From Pictodentalium vernedei (Eukaryota > Mollusca > Scaphopoda > Dentaliida > Dentaliidae), in assembly GCA_031216915.1 (NCBI GenBank), contig CM062292.1, positions 5,505,770 through 5,569,769 on the forward strand: a stretch of DNA of 64,000 bases. The letters run 5' to 3'. Positions 52,977 through 63,700 of this stretch are shown in pieces. A program made the position numbers and the translations under genes. Within the stretch, counting starts at the first letter, position 1. Each line of letters opens with the position of its first letter. The notes beneath the pieces are model-generated. The model had not been told where the DNA came from. It worked only from the letters and a program-made list of their open reading frames with translations, and made no database searches.

Positions 52977-54275
52977 AACAAAGTATTATTTGATTCTAAT
53001 TTCCTCATTATCCAGGGGAATTTAATTTCTAGCCATTTTTCTGTGTTTTGGCGTTTTTAGGACTGTAATGTCGGAAGTTTGTGGGATAGCGAGATGAATT
53101 TTCCAAGGGGGAACTCAGTGGTTATCGTTGCTTCCACATACGAAATTTGGTGTATCTATGTTTATAGTTTTCGCTGAGGCGTGCCAAACTAGTACCTGTC
53201 GAAACACCGAAATTGCCGGTTAAACGTCGAAAGTGGTTGAAAACTGAACAAAATCTACAACATACAAAAATTTCGTCCAAATCAGAAGAACTTCAGTTGT
53301 TTCGACGATACGTCATAACTTCAAAATTTTCTCCACCGGTGAACTTTTGTGCGTCAGCTTGAAACTGAATGCATGTTTGGATATGGTTTTATGTGAGATT
53401 ATATTTGGATATGGTTTTATGGGAGATTATATTTGGATATGGGTTTATGGGAGATTTTATTTGCACAAATATTTGAGAAGTAACGACTCTTTGTATATAT
53501 GAGAGATCGAAATTCTTTTAAAATGATTTTGTACGTTAAAACGTTAACTCTATGACGTCACTAACAACAAAATTACAACCATTTGCTCGAGTAGTCATGT
53601 AGCAGATAGTGTGCACAATTTCATAGCTATGTGTCTCATGAATATTGAGCTGTGTGAGTTTGATATATTTTTTTTTTATAAAAAAAATGTCCAAAATGTC
53701 CCGCAAATTTGGAATGACGTTAAATATAAAAATAGTGATAAACTGAAAGAACAAAAAAAGTGTCTTTTATTTTTTGAGCTCTACAACATATTAAAATTTC
53801 ATGAAAATCGGACGAACTTAAATTTTTTAGCTCATTATCTTCTGTGATGTCACTGTTCGGCCATGCACTCGGAGAAGTTTGAAGTTTGTAATAGAGACTT
53901 TGTCCGGAGATAATATTTAAAAAATTTCAGGGATTCGCTTGAAAATAAGCTTGAGATTAAAATATTTAGAAAAACACGTAATCTTCAGCTCATTCCAACC
54001 AATTTATTTTCAGCAGATAACGCTAACATATCAGTAGGCCAAATTGCGTCGCTATAGGACAATGGTAAGTGGCAGAAAATGAGGTAAGTAGAAACAGAAA
54101 AAACGCTTACGGTCGCACTTTACTATTTCAACTTATTTCAAAGACACAATAAATTTAGTATATACTCATGTTGTCATAATGATAACAGGTAATGGATACG
54201 ACTAAGATGGGACCAAAGCTAGAGATTTAATTGGACCTGCTAAGTGATGGTCGATTCAGTCTGTTGATCAAAGGT
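52977..54275. other. Low-repeat interval with a 29 bp minisatellite
   Basis: 53374-53465 has three ~29 bp units (TTTGGATATGGTTTTATGGG, AGATTATA). Otherwise no repeat or domain. ATGGTAAGT at 54061 is donor-like but isolated. Confidence 0.4.
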
Positions 54276-54276
54276 A

Positions 54277-54730
54277 CAGACTAAAAACTAAAGTGTTAAA
54301 ACTGACACTTTCAAGGTGTTAAACCCATTCTAACTCTTAGGGTTTGATTTTAACACTCAAAGTGCAATACTTTAAGCACTTAGACATCACAATCGTCAGA
54401 CATTTGAAACTTGAATGGATGGCACTTCCCATGTGTCTAGCATTGGTGGTTCTTCCAGAATCGTCCATAATTTGATTTGCGCTTGGTGGGTACATCATTA
54501 AAAGGACACAACGCAGATGACGCGGATCAGGCTCGAGAGTTCGAGCCTGATCCGCGTCATCTGCGTTGTTTCCTTTTACGTGTTGCGACATTGCACTTGT
54601 CAAGTGGTATTATTGTAACACCTGCCAAGTTCTGGGTCATCTACACTTGAACAAAGTGCTAGTTCAGCACTTAGTAAGTGTTAAATACAGCACTTCAAGT
54701 GTAGTTTTTAACACTTTAGTTTTTAGCGTG
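54277..54730. mobile_element. mariner-type MITE Mar-4 (454 bp)
   Basis: CAGACTAAAAACTAAAGTGT and ACACTTTAGTTTTTAGCGTG are inverted, flanked by TA (54275-54276, 54731-54732). Subterminal AAGTGTTAAAT / TTTAACAC motifs recur. The core 54503-54580 pairs ACGCAGATGACGCGGATCAG with its complement around CTCGAGAGTTCGAG. Confidence 0.85.
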
Positions 54731-54835
54731 TATGGACGGATTCAAAGCGGGACGCACCCATGGCTCCCCCCCCCCCCCTCCATATCTTTTTTGTAATCCA
54801 CTTCTTTGCAAGGGACACGGTACTATCGGCGATAA

Positions 54836-55065
54836 CATGTGGACATCCATTACCTTTGGGAGTGGATGTCCATGTTTAACCCTTTACCAAACCCGAAAGG
54901 CAGACGACACTTGCAAGCAAAATTTTCAAATAACTAATTTTTTTTTATTTTTTGCATCAAACACATAGGCTATGACCCCTAATTAGAACGAGCTCAACGA
55001 GCTCGTTCCAAAGAGGGGTCATAAGCTATGTTTTTGAGACAACAAATGAAAAAAATAATACCGTA
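54836..55065. mobile_element. Short palindrome followed by Pb-2 copy 5 (right end missing)
   Basis: 54837-54876 pairs ACATGTGGACATCCA with TGGATGTCCATGT. Then TTAA (54876-54879) and CCCTTTACCAAACC begin a Pb-2 copy with centre AACGAGCTCAACGAGCTCGTT. No right terminus found. Confidence 0.75.
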
Positions 55066-55284
55066 TCCCATAAATACAGCTATAGGCCTAACTCCTACGC
55101 GGGTTTTATGTGAACCGATTTAGATTGACTTCTTTTGTTGAAATTTGAATGTTGGAATATCTTGGTTGGAAAACATTGCAATCATGTGCAACGAAGCCAG
55201 CGGAGGGCCACACTGACCCCCCATGTTCCAGCATGCAACATTTTCCCACAAGACCCCCCCCCCCCCCCGGACCCCTCTGACAAG
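55066..55284. other. Unassigned spacer with C run
   Basis: 16 nt C run at 55254-55269. Nothing else recognised. Confidence 0.35.
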
Positions 55285-55730
55285 AGTGGGATACCCTGTC
55301 ACGCCCACTTCTGAAGTAACTGACCACTTTTGTAGTTGCTCACCACTTCTGTAGTAAAAATCGACCACTTTTGTAGTAGCTCACCACTTCTGTAGTAACC
55401 TTCTCCCACTTTTGATGTAAAATGAGGTATCCACTTTTGCAGTAATCATCGCCTTCTTTTGAAGTAAAAAAACATGGTCAAAAGTTTTGTAGTAATATTT
55501 TGACCACTTTTGAAGTAAAAAGATTTTCCTTTTCTCATGGCTGTGGGACTAAAAGAACATTTTGACCCAGTTTTTTTCATTTCATTTTTCTTTTGCACGA
55601 TACGATCAGAATTTGATCAGAGTTTTCTTTTTTACCTAAATTCCCATTGCTTTTAGGCTCCCGATAGCATCTTAAATCCCGGTTGTCCGTCCGTCCGTCC
55701 GTCCGTCCGTCCGTCCGTCCGTCCGTCCGT

Positions 55731-55954
55731 CTACCGAAAGGAAGATGAACCAAGTAATCATGAGGATTTCATCTAAAAATCTAGATTCCAGCCATCGTTT
55801 TTTGACGGTGTGCAATGGTATTGTGGTTTAGGTGTTGGACCTCTGATTTCTAGGCGGTGTTGCCGAGGGTTCGAATTCCGGCGGGGCACCAGAAACCAAC
55901 ATTCGCAATTCTTCCAAAACATGATTGTGTCATTTGGAAACACACATTCTTTGT
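55731..55954 (+). mobile_element. SINE-C copy 2
   Basis: Nearly identical to 47104-47327 over 224 bp, including GGGTTCGAATTCCGGCGGGG. It abuts the CCGT microsatellite, which may be its target. Confidence 0.85.
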
Positions 55955-56495
55955 GATGTCGGTCGGAAGCGATTATGGTTTATTTGGGAGTATGGGAGTA
56001 ATATTTCAGAAAACAAGATAATTTGTTAGAAATGCAACCAATTTTCCCATTATACTTAAATAAGGAAACCACGAAATTTCTGGACTAAATGGGCTGAAGA
56101 GTAAAACCTCTTAGAATAAAGATTTACATTTATATAAAACGAAACCTATAGGACAGATATCCACTTGTCATCTTCCACTGACACACAGTAGCGACACTTG
56201 CAGTTTTCCAACAAAATAGGAGGTATATATTTCAATATTTGCAACTTATGGAACAAAAGAAACTCAGAATAAATTGAGAATCAAAGGACACATGTTTTTG
56301 AACAGCATATTTATTTCGTGTCATTTCACTGATTAAGGGTATATTTACACTCACCAAACATTTGCTTTAAAGCTTTACGAATGTATATCAACGCGCGCAT
56401 CATCAAAACGTTTGAGTAGATTAAGCGTCATTCCTGTTTACAGGAAGTATATTACTCAGTGTACCTCCACCCCACCAAACTCCACCCTACCAAAT
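55955..56495. other. Unassigned spacer
   Basis: No structure recognised. Confidence 0.35.
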
Positions 56496-56509
56496 CCCAC
56501 CCCCGGAGC

Positions 56510-56853
56510 GCAGTGGCTCAGTGGTAGACTGTTGAACTTCTATGCTAGAGGTCCCGAGTTCGATCCCCGTCCGAGACGACCCGCGCTGTGTCCTTGGGCA
56601 AGGCACTTTATCCCAGTTGTCTACATGGGGGCACGATGACACCGTGTACTAAGGCGTACTGCACGTCGATGGTGCATATGTTTTCATCCACTGTAACCCT
56701 GCTTGAGCGGGGCTGGAATAGAGTTAGAATCTTGAGGACTTGACAGTTGCTTGTCGCTGCTCGTACTCCGGCTTCCTTCACCTGTGAAACTGTCACAGCC
56801 ACGATTAGCCATCGTGCATAAGTATGTGACCCTAAACACCAATAAATAAATAA
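56510..56853 (+). mobile_element. SINE-A with tRNA head type 2
   Basis: GCGCAGTGGCTCAGTGGTAG (A box) and GAGTTCGATCCCC (B box), then CTGTGTCCTTGGGCAAGGCA, the common body and an AATAAATAAATAATAAAT tail. Probable duplication AAATCCCA before and after. Same head as 48251-48612. Confidence 0.9.
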
Positions 56854-56974
56854 TAAATCCCATCCCAGCATTCACTGACCAACAATTCCATCACAATATC
56901 ACAAATTACCACAAATTACCACAGAGCAACCCGTTGTAAATATATAACGAGGAGACAGTGCCTGTTGGTATATA

Positions 56975-57222
56975 CAATACGTGGAGAGTGTATTATCACT
57001 AAATCACCCACAGAGTGGAGATTCCACCCAAGCAATAACTGCAAATTTGTTGCAAAGCATAACCAGCACCAGCAAAGTTTCAGCCAATGGACCTCCGGGT
57101 TAAACCCAGAGGTCCATTGGCTGAAACATTGCTTGTGTTTTTGTCGATATGTACAACATTTGAAAGTTATAGCTTAGGTGATAACCCCACTCCGCGGGTG
57201 ATTTAGTTACAATCCGTACTAA
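56975..57222. mobile_element. Mar-2 MITE copy 6 (right end decayed)
   Basis: Left TA then CAATACGTGGAGAGTG. Central GGACCTCCGGGTTAAACCCAGAGG has one mismatch. The right end is AATCCGTACT, missing the CACTCTCCACG part. Confidence 0.85.
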
Positions 57223-57349
57223 CTAACACGTGCAAGATAAGAATTTTGAGAATTTCAGAAAATATTGGGGAAATGACATAAAAACCTAAATTTTGTATAA
57301 AAATGCACCCAACATTCTAGAAAGAAGAGGTCAAATTTTTCGACTGGGT

Positions 57350-58000
57350 GGCCATAGTGGGCCCTAGTAGCCTCGTCCTGATAACACTGTCACCTACTCA
57401 TCCCAAAGATACCTCACAATCCGGTTGTCAACACCCATATTACGAACTTGGAGACCTTTCTCCACACCGACCGAGTCACCCGACATGTCCCGGAAATTTA
57501 ACACCCATATCTTCCGACTCGATCCAATGCCTACCTTCATACACGTTGGGCCGCCCCAATCATTCATTCCAAGGGCCACACAGTCACCCGACCTGTTGCT
57601 GTAAACCGTCGAAGCCAACCACGACCAAGTGGCCCACTATCTCTGCGTACCCACCCATTGATCTTGACCCCTCCCTCGGCCGCATCTATGTGACCCAACC
57701 CAAAACGTATACCCCACAACGATCAAGTGACGTCAACACATAAATCCGCAACCTATTCGACCCGCCTCAAACTCCCATATTCCACGTGTTACGCAACCCA
57801 AACTACGCATTCGACCCAGTACTTGACCAGCGACCTGACAATACCACTCGATCCGACTTGTCGCGGTTTGGTGAGCCACTACCCATATATTTCTGTCGCG
57901 ACCCTACCCAAATACGCCCCCACACACCTACCGTTCCAAACATCCTCCTCGACTTAGTTGCTCAAAACCCCATTCCTCCAGTGGCTGAGCCAGGAATTCA
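57350..58000. other. C-rich, strand-asymmetric block
   Basis: The plus strand is strongly enriched in C and A with many ACCC and CGACC words and few G. Frames of 131, 76 and 73 codons (plus) and 74 codons (minus) are open but match no family I know. No internal period is obvious. Confidence 0.45.
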
Positions 58001-58480
58001 AAGGTAGGAGGTACAGGTACCTTCTGAGGGGGTAAGGGTTCAGAAAATGACTCAAAGGACAAAGACGGAAGCGCGGAAAGGAATGGAAGATCCGAGAGCC
58101 ACTTGCTTGCATATATAGTATACCACCTGCAAGACTTCTTTCTACCGTTACATCTTTCGGGGTTGACCATGAACCCCAAGTATCAGTAAGTCTACTTACG
58201 AGCGTAGGCCTACCCAGGTAGGTCTAAGATGGTAAGTAGTTGCTGGTCCTACTGGGAGAAATGTTTTAAAAAAAATATACACTAAATCGTGCTATCTGGG
58301 TTTGGAAAAAGAGTAAACCCGATAGGGGCGAATTCCTGGTGATAACACGATTTAGGCCAGAGCGAATTGTTGAAAATGGAAATAATACAAAAGTCCCCCC
58401 TCCCCCCGAAAAAAGGGTATGGGCCTTATCCGCTTACTTGAGAATTTGTCACATAGACGAAAAGGGCAGTAGAATCTTCT
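58001..58480. other. Unassigned spacer
   Basis: No structure recognised. Confidence 0.35.
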
Positions 58481-59480
58481 GGTAATCTATATATATATGG
58501 CTGTATTTAAAGGGATCGTCGAATCACAGCCGCGACAGCTGGTGAAAATTTCAGCATGATTGGATGAACCAGCTTGAAGGGCCAAATGATAAGCACCTGT
58601 GACATCCATATCATTTGTATGGCTCTATTGATAAGCAAAGGATTCTAAAGTGGTACAGAACCAACCACTGTTGATACGTTCAACCTTTAGATAAACAGAC
58701 TCCGAATATTTCTATTAAATCCGTTTTTTGTATAGCTTTTTTTAATAGGTAAGAAGTCAAAACGAGGTGCAGGATCTTCAGTACGACATCCCCAAAAAAC
58801 TGTAAAAGTTTCCGTCTTATAAAATGAAATATCTAATAAAATGAAAAGTTATAACTGATACATAGATAGATAGTTCCATTCCTGTGACATTCATATTTGC
58901 ATGTGTATAAGGATCAGTAAGGAGTCAAAAATGCCGCAGCCGGACGTTCATCATACCATCCTTAACAACTATTGAAAGTTTCAGTTTCAACATTTTCTAT
59001 ACAGTGGCTCTGAAGAAAAATGTAAAGCTTTGTTAAGTAATCATCTTCTCTCCTTTGCTTTGCCCAGGTGAGCTAAAAATTGAATGGGAAAGGTACAACA
59101 TCCTACTTGACTCCGAGTTTGATGGAAGCCCGGGTCAGTTCTGCGCAAACATTATGATTTGAGTTCAAATAGACCGTTTCGTGCAAAACAAATATGAAAA
59201 AAACTGGGTCAAAATTTTCTAAGTTCAACAGCCCTGTGAAAGGGGAAATGTTTTTACTTCAAAAATGGTCAAAATATTACTGCAAAACTGGAGACCTCGT
59301 TTTTTACTTCAAAATGGGCGATGGTTACTGCAAAAGTGGAGACCTCATTTTACTTCAAAAGTGGGCGACGGTTACTACAAAAGTGGTGCGCTACTTCAAA
59401 AGTGGTCGATGTTTACATCAAAAGTGGTGAGCTACCACAAAAGTGGTCAGTTACTTCAACAAAAGTTGGCGTAACATACC

Positions 59481-59786
59481 TCCTCTCGTGTACGTCCCTA
59501 ACTCGCCCCTACGATCATCGAGTGATACTTCGTATCAAGACCCACGACTGAAATGAGGCACCACCTCAAACACAGAATTCTGGGTCTACTCGTGACGAAG
59601 AAACATACAGCACAGGGTTAAGAGCAGGCTGGAAAGGGATCATCCAAAATAGGATACCACTTTACCATACAATCGAGCGCTAACCCACACAACCATACTA
59701 CAGTTCTATCTTGAGAGTACATCCATCCTTTCTGCTTATTCCCAGTAAGACTGCAATGACGGGTTCGTGAAGCTGATGTTCGCCTA
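59481..59786. other. Unassigned spacer
   Basis: No structure recognised. Confidence 0.35.
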
Positions 59787-59798
59787 AACTCTCTCTCT

Positions 59799-60162
59799 GG
59801 GGGCGCGGTGGCTCAGTTGATAGAGGTGCAGGCTGCAAGTCGAGAGGTCCTCGGTTGGAATCCCACCTGCGGCAACCGCGTTGTGTCCTTGAGCAAGACA
59901 TTTCACCCCGATTGCCCACGTGGGGGAACGGTGACGCTGTGTACTAAGGCGTACTGCACGTCGATGGTGCACCTGTCTTCAACAATGCAAACCCTGCTTG
60001 TGTGGAGTTGGTATGTTGGGGAGCTGGCAGTTGTTCGCCGTTGCTCGGTGGTTCTCTCCGGGTACTCCGGCTTCCTCCATCCGTAAAACTGTCACGGTCA
60101 TGGTTAGCCATTGTGCAGAAATATGTGACCTTAAACACCAATAAATAAATAAATAAATAAAT
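59799..60162 (+). mobile_element. SINE-A with tRNA head type 1, full length
   Basis: Exact 12 bp duplication AACTCTCTCTCT (59787-59798, 60163-60174). GCGCGGTGGCTCAGTTGATA (A box), CGGTTGGAATCCC (B box), GTGTCCTTGAGCAAGACATT, body, CTCCGGGTACTCCGGCTTCC and tail AATAAATAAATAAATAAATA. The best reference copy for the family. Confidence 0.95.
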
Positions 60163-60174
60163 AACTCTCTCTCT

Positions 60175-60209
<35 letters not shown>

Positions 60210-60236
60210 TTCTCTCACTCTCTCTTTCACACAACT
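60163..60236. repeat. CT microsatellite
   Basis: Runs of CTCTCT with occasional T or A, adjoining the SINE tail. The SINE target duplication is a CT-rich site. Confidence 0.95.
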
Positions 60237-60780
60237 GCTTCTGGAAACAGTTAGTATGCACGTGCCTCTTGTGTCCACAGGTTCCAAAGTCCCCGAAGAG
60301 ACCGCTTTTGTGATCCAAGTTCTGAAAAGGTTTTAGCTTTTTATCAAGAAGACAAAGAGTTATATCCCTTATATCGCAGATTTTCGGAACAACACATTTT
60401 GACACGTCGTTTTTCTGAACAAACAAACGATATTTTCGGTGATTTCAAATTTGGAAAACAAGACAATGTGATGCAAATTTTGCAGTTTTTCTTATTTTGT
60501 CATAACCTCAGTCTTTTCATGGCCAACTGTTCCTTCTTACTCTGTTCGCGAGTACAATCCTATTTCTACAAGCGAACCGAGAATGTTAAACGGATCTCGA
60601 CTGGGTTGCGATCTGGTTCAAATCGTCTGTCCGCATTTCTTGCCCAAATAAACACATGGCTGATATTTTTCGCTATTCGAAGAGATTTACGGAAAAATTA
60701 GCCCTCTCCCCCATAATTTCCTAAATCAGTCAGTAAATTTAACACTGAGGATACGGGAATTTCATATAAACAAATAGAAA
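60237..60780. other. Unassigned spacer
   Basis: A 100-codon plus frame (60399-60701) has no recognisable domain. No repeats seen. Confidence 0.4.
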
Positions 60781-63700
60781 ATTGTAATTTGTTGGACAAA
60801 TAACAGGCTTTCCCAACTTTCCAATGTGAAAATGCAGACTACATATAGCAAAGCAAATTTTTTTTAAATCAACTTCTCCATAATGATGGACAAAAAACAT
60901 CCAAAGTTGGCTATTTTGGCATTTTATAACGGTACTCTTATTCTCACCCTCGTTGTGCTTGGTGGTTAAATTTTGAGATTAAAGCGTAAACAGTAACCTT
61001 CTTCTGCAATCATTATTGCATCTATCCATACCAAAATAATTGCTACAACAACCTTGCTATTAGAGCAAATGATTACAGATGTTTTCAAAATTCACTGAAA
61101 ATCAAATTTTTTCGGACGGTACTATTCTTTAAGTGGCCAAAGCATATGTTGGGTTAAGCCCCAACGCATAACTTACACAGCAGCAGATTTGTTCATTAAG
61201 CATCTCTACCTATAGCAAAACAAGGTGTTTGAAATTAACTAGGGCTGTCATGATTAATCGATTGTTGATCGGTCACGGCGAAATCGATTAGTATTTTTCG
61301 TTGTCGAATGATCGGTAAATTATATTCCGTTTTAGACGTTTAATAATTGAAAGAAAATATGTTGAAAAAACTATTGTTTCTAAAGGTAAAGAGTTAAGAA
61401 CATCGATGTTAAACCCCAAGAAGCTATTGGAAGCATTTGTCTTTCAGGTACATTCATCAAAGCTTTGATGTTCTGAACTTTTGAACCGTCAGTGTAATAA
61501 TCAAGACCGGTCGGCAGTTGCGAAGTTCGCAACTGCCGACCGGTCTTGATTATTACACTGACGGTTCAAAAGTTCAGAACATCAAAGCTTTGAATGTAAC
61601 TAAAAGAGGATCGTCTTCGTTGTTTATTTGAGGTAGGGCAACTGACCTCAACTTCATTTTTATCGACTTCAACGAGAAGGAGATGGGGGTCATTTAGGTA
61701 CGATCAATCGATTATCATCGATTATTTGCGACGATTAATCGATTCCGAAATTAAAAAATCGCGACAGCCCTAAAATTAACCCTTTCCAAAGTGATAAGTA
61801 AAAGCAACCGAAGTTAGCTAATTTTGTCATTTTTGAATGGTACTCTTATGCTCACCCTCATTGTGCTTAAGGGTTAAAGGAGGATTAAAACGTAAAGAGT
61901 AACTTTTTTTCTGCAATCATTTTTGCATCTACGCATACGAACATAATTGTTACAACCTTTCAATTAGAGAAATTTGCCCTTGAAGTTAGTGAATCTTGAT
62001 GATAAAATGCTATATTCATATCATTTTGGGCCAAAACGGGTTAAGTTTGAAATATTTGTGTGGTGATTTTAGTGCATCATATTATGCTCTAAATGTGTGA
62101 ACACCAATCACAGACTGAGTGTCTGATAAGAGACATGGAGGAATCTTGAATCTTGGTATTTGAATGAATATGTGCATGTTGAGGGTACTCCAATTCAAGG
62201 CCTGACAAGCGGGTGAGGGTCAAAACTTTGAATAAAACATATAAAAGCGACATTGTTCTTGGGTGAATGCCCTATCTTTTCACAGCAAACGTCTTGAGAA
62301 AATATGGCTTCAGTGCTGAGAAATCGCATGTAAAAGTTGGCGAATCTGCCAAGGGTTAAACTTTTAGTAATAACAAATAAAACAAAATATTTCATACTTT
62401 GACTGCCGCACGCAGCCATAGAAAACGTTCAGAGCTCAATCAATTAGAGATGGAGTAAATTGTCACTTAAACTTATCAAATTCTAATTAATTTCAATTTG
62501 GACGGTACCTGCTTTTATGCAACCAGAATGGGCATAGTGTTAACCCTTTCCAAAAAAAAAGCAACCACAGTTGGCTAATTTTGGCACATTCAAACAACAC
62601 TCTTATTCTCGCCCTCATTGTGCTTGGGGGTTAAATCTGAGATTAGACGGTAAACAGTAACTTTCTTCTGCAATCATTGTTGCATCTATCCATACCAAAA
62701 TAATTGTTACAACAACCTTGCAAATAGAGAAATTTGCCCTTGAATTTGGTCAATTTTGAAGACAAAACTGCAATATTCATTTAATTTTTGGCCCACAGGG
62801 GTTAATTTTTAAATATTTTTGTGGTGATTTTGGTGTACCATATTATGCTCTAAATGTTTGGAAAATGTGAGCTTGATAACTGTAAACAATTTTGAGACAT
62901 TTGAAAAATGGTGAAATTTTGATGGTTTTGGCAGAACATTTTGAAAATAAGCGTTTTCACGAATATGACGATACCTCATTCCTCTAGATATTGTGATAAT
63001 AAATAAGTTTACGAAATCTGGTTGAAATCGTACAGCTTGTTTTTGAGCTATGTTGACAAATGGTGAAATTTTGAAGGTTTTAGCAGAATATTTTGAAAAT
63101 CCGCGATTTCACAGATATGGCGATACCTCATTTCACTGGATTATATGACATTACATAAGTATGCCAAATTTGGCTGAAACCGAACAGCTTGTTTTTGAGC
63201 AGTGAAACAGACAAAATTGACGTCGGAAAAAAAACAAAAAAGAACTAGAGAATTGTAATTTGTTGGACAAATTACCCAACTTTTTACTTTGAAAAGGCAG
63301 ACTACATATAGCAAAGCAAAGTGTTTAAAATTAACCCTTTCCACAATGATAGCCAAAAAAATCCAATGTTGGCTAATTTTGGCATTTTTAAACAGTACTC
63401 TTATTCTGACCCTCATTATGCTCGAGGGTTAAACCTGAGTTTAAAAAGTAAACAGTAACCATCTTCTGCAATCATTATTGCATCTCTCCATGCTAAAATA
63501 ATTGCAACAACAACCTTGATATTAGAGCAAATGAGTAAAGAAATTTGCAATGTTCATTGAAAATCATTTTTTTTTCGGACAGAACTATTCTTTAAGTGGC
63601 CAAAGCATATGTTGGGTTTGGTCCCAGAGCATAACATTCATACAACGGATTTGTTCATTAAGCATCTCTACCTATAGCAAAGAAAAGTGTGTGAAATTAA

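Larger units (their letters stand above)
55640..59080 (-). mobile_element. Possible Helitron/HINE-like element inside the foldback structure
   Basis: Read on the minus strand, it starts TTTTAGCTCACCTGGGCAAA (59080), passes through several decayed ~160 bp repeats with CCTGTGACAT and GTAAGAAGTC/GTAAGGAGTC motifs (58480-59060), and ends in an ACGG microsatellite (55687-55730). Interrupted by later insertions. Boundaries inferred. Confidence 0.4.
55285..59480. mobile_element. Foldback-like structure, ~4.2 kb, with minisatellite arms
   Basis: The left arm (55285-55625) and right arm (59150-59480) are inverted copies over ~310 bp. Outer parts are arrays of degenerate ACCACTTTTGTAGTAAC units on the left and their complement on the right. 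Inner parts share ATTTTGACCCAGTTTTTTTC and TTTGCACGA. Long inverted repeats built from short tandem units are the layout of foldback/Galileo-type elements. No transposase inside. The interior carries SINE-C, SINE-A, Mar-2 and Helitron-like material. Confidence 0.6.

Noticed and set aside
57348-57743. 131-codon Pro/Thr/Ser-rich frame
   Set aside because: Explained by the C-rich composition of the block; other frames on both strands are also open.
59799-59880. tRNA gene
   Set aside because: A and B boxes are present but arms do not pair and the sequence continues as a SINE with a target duplication. The same holds for the other SINE-A and SINE-C heads.
63141-63416. 91-codon minus-strand frame
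   Set aside because: Lies within the satellite field and is not preserved in the other units.
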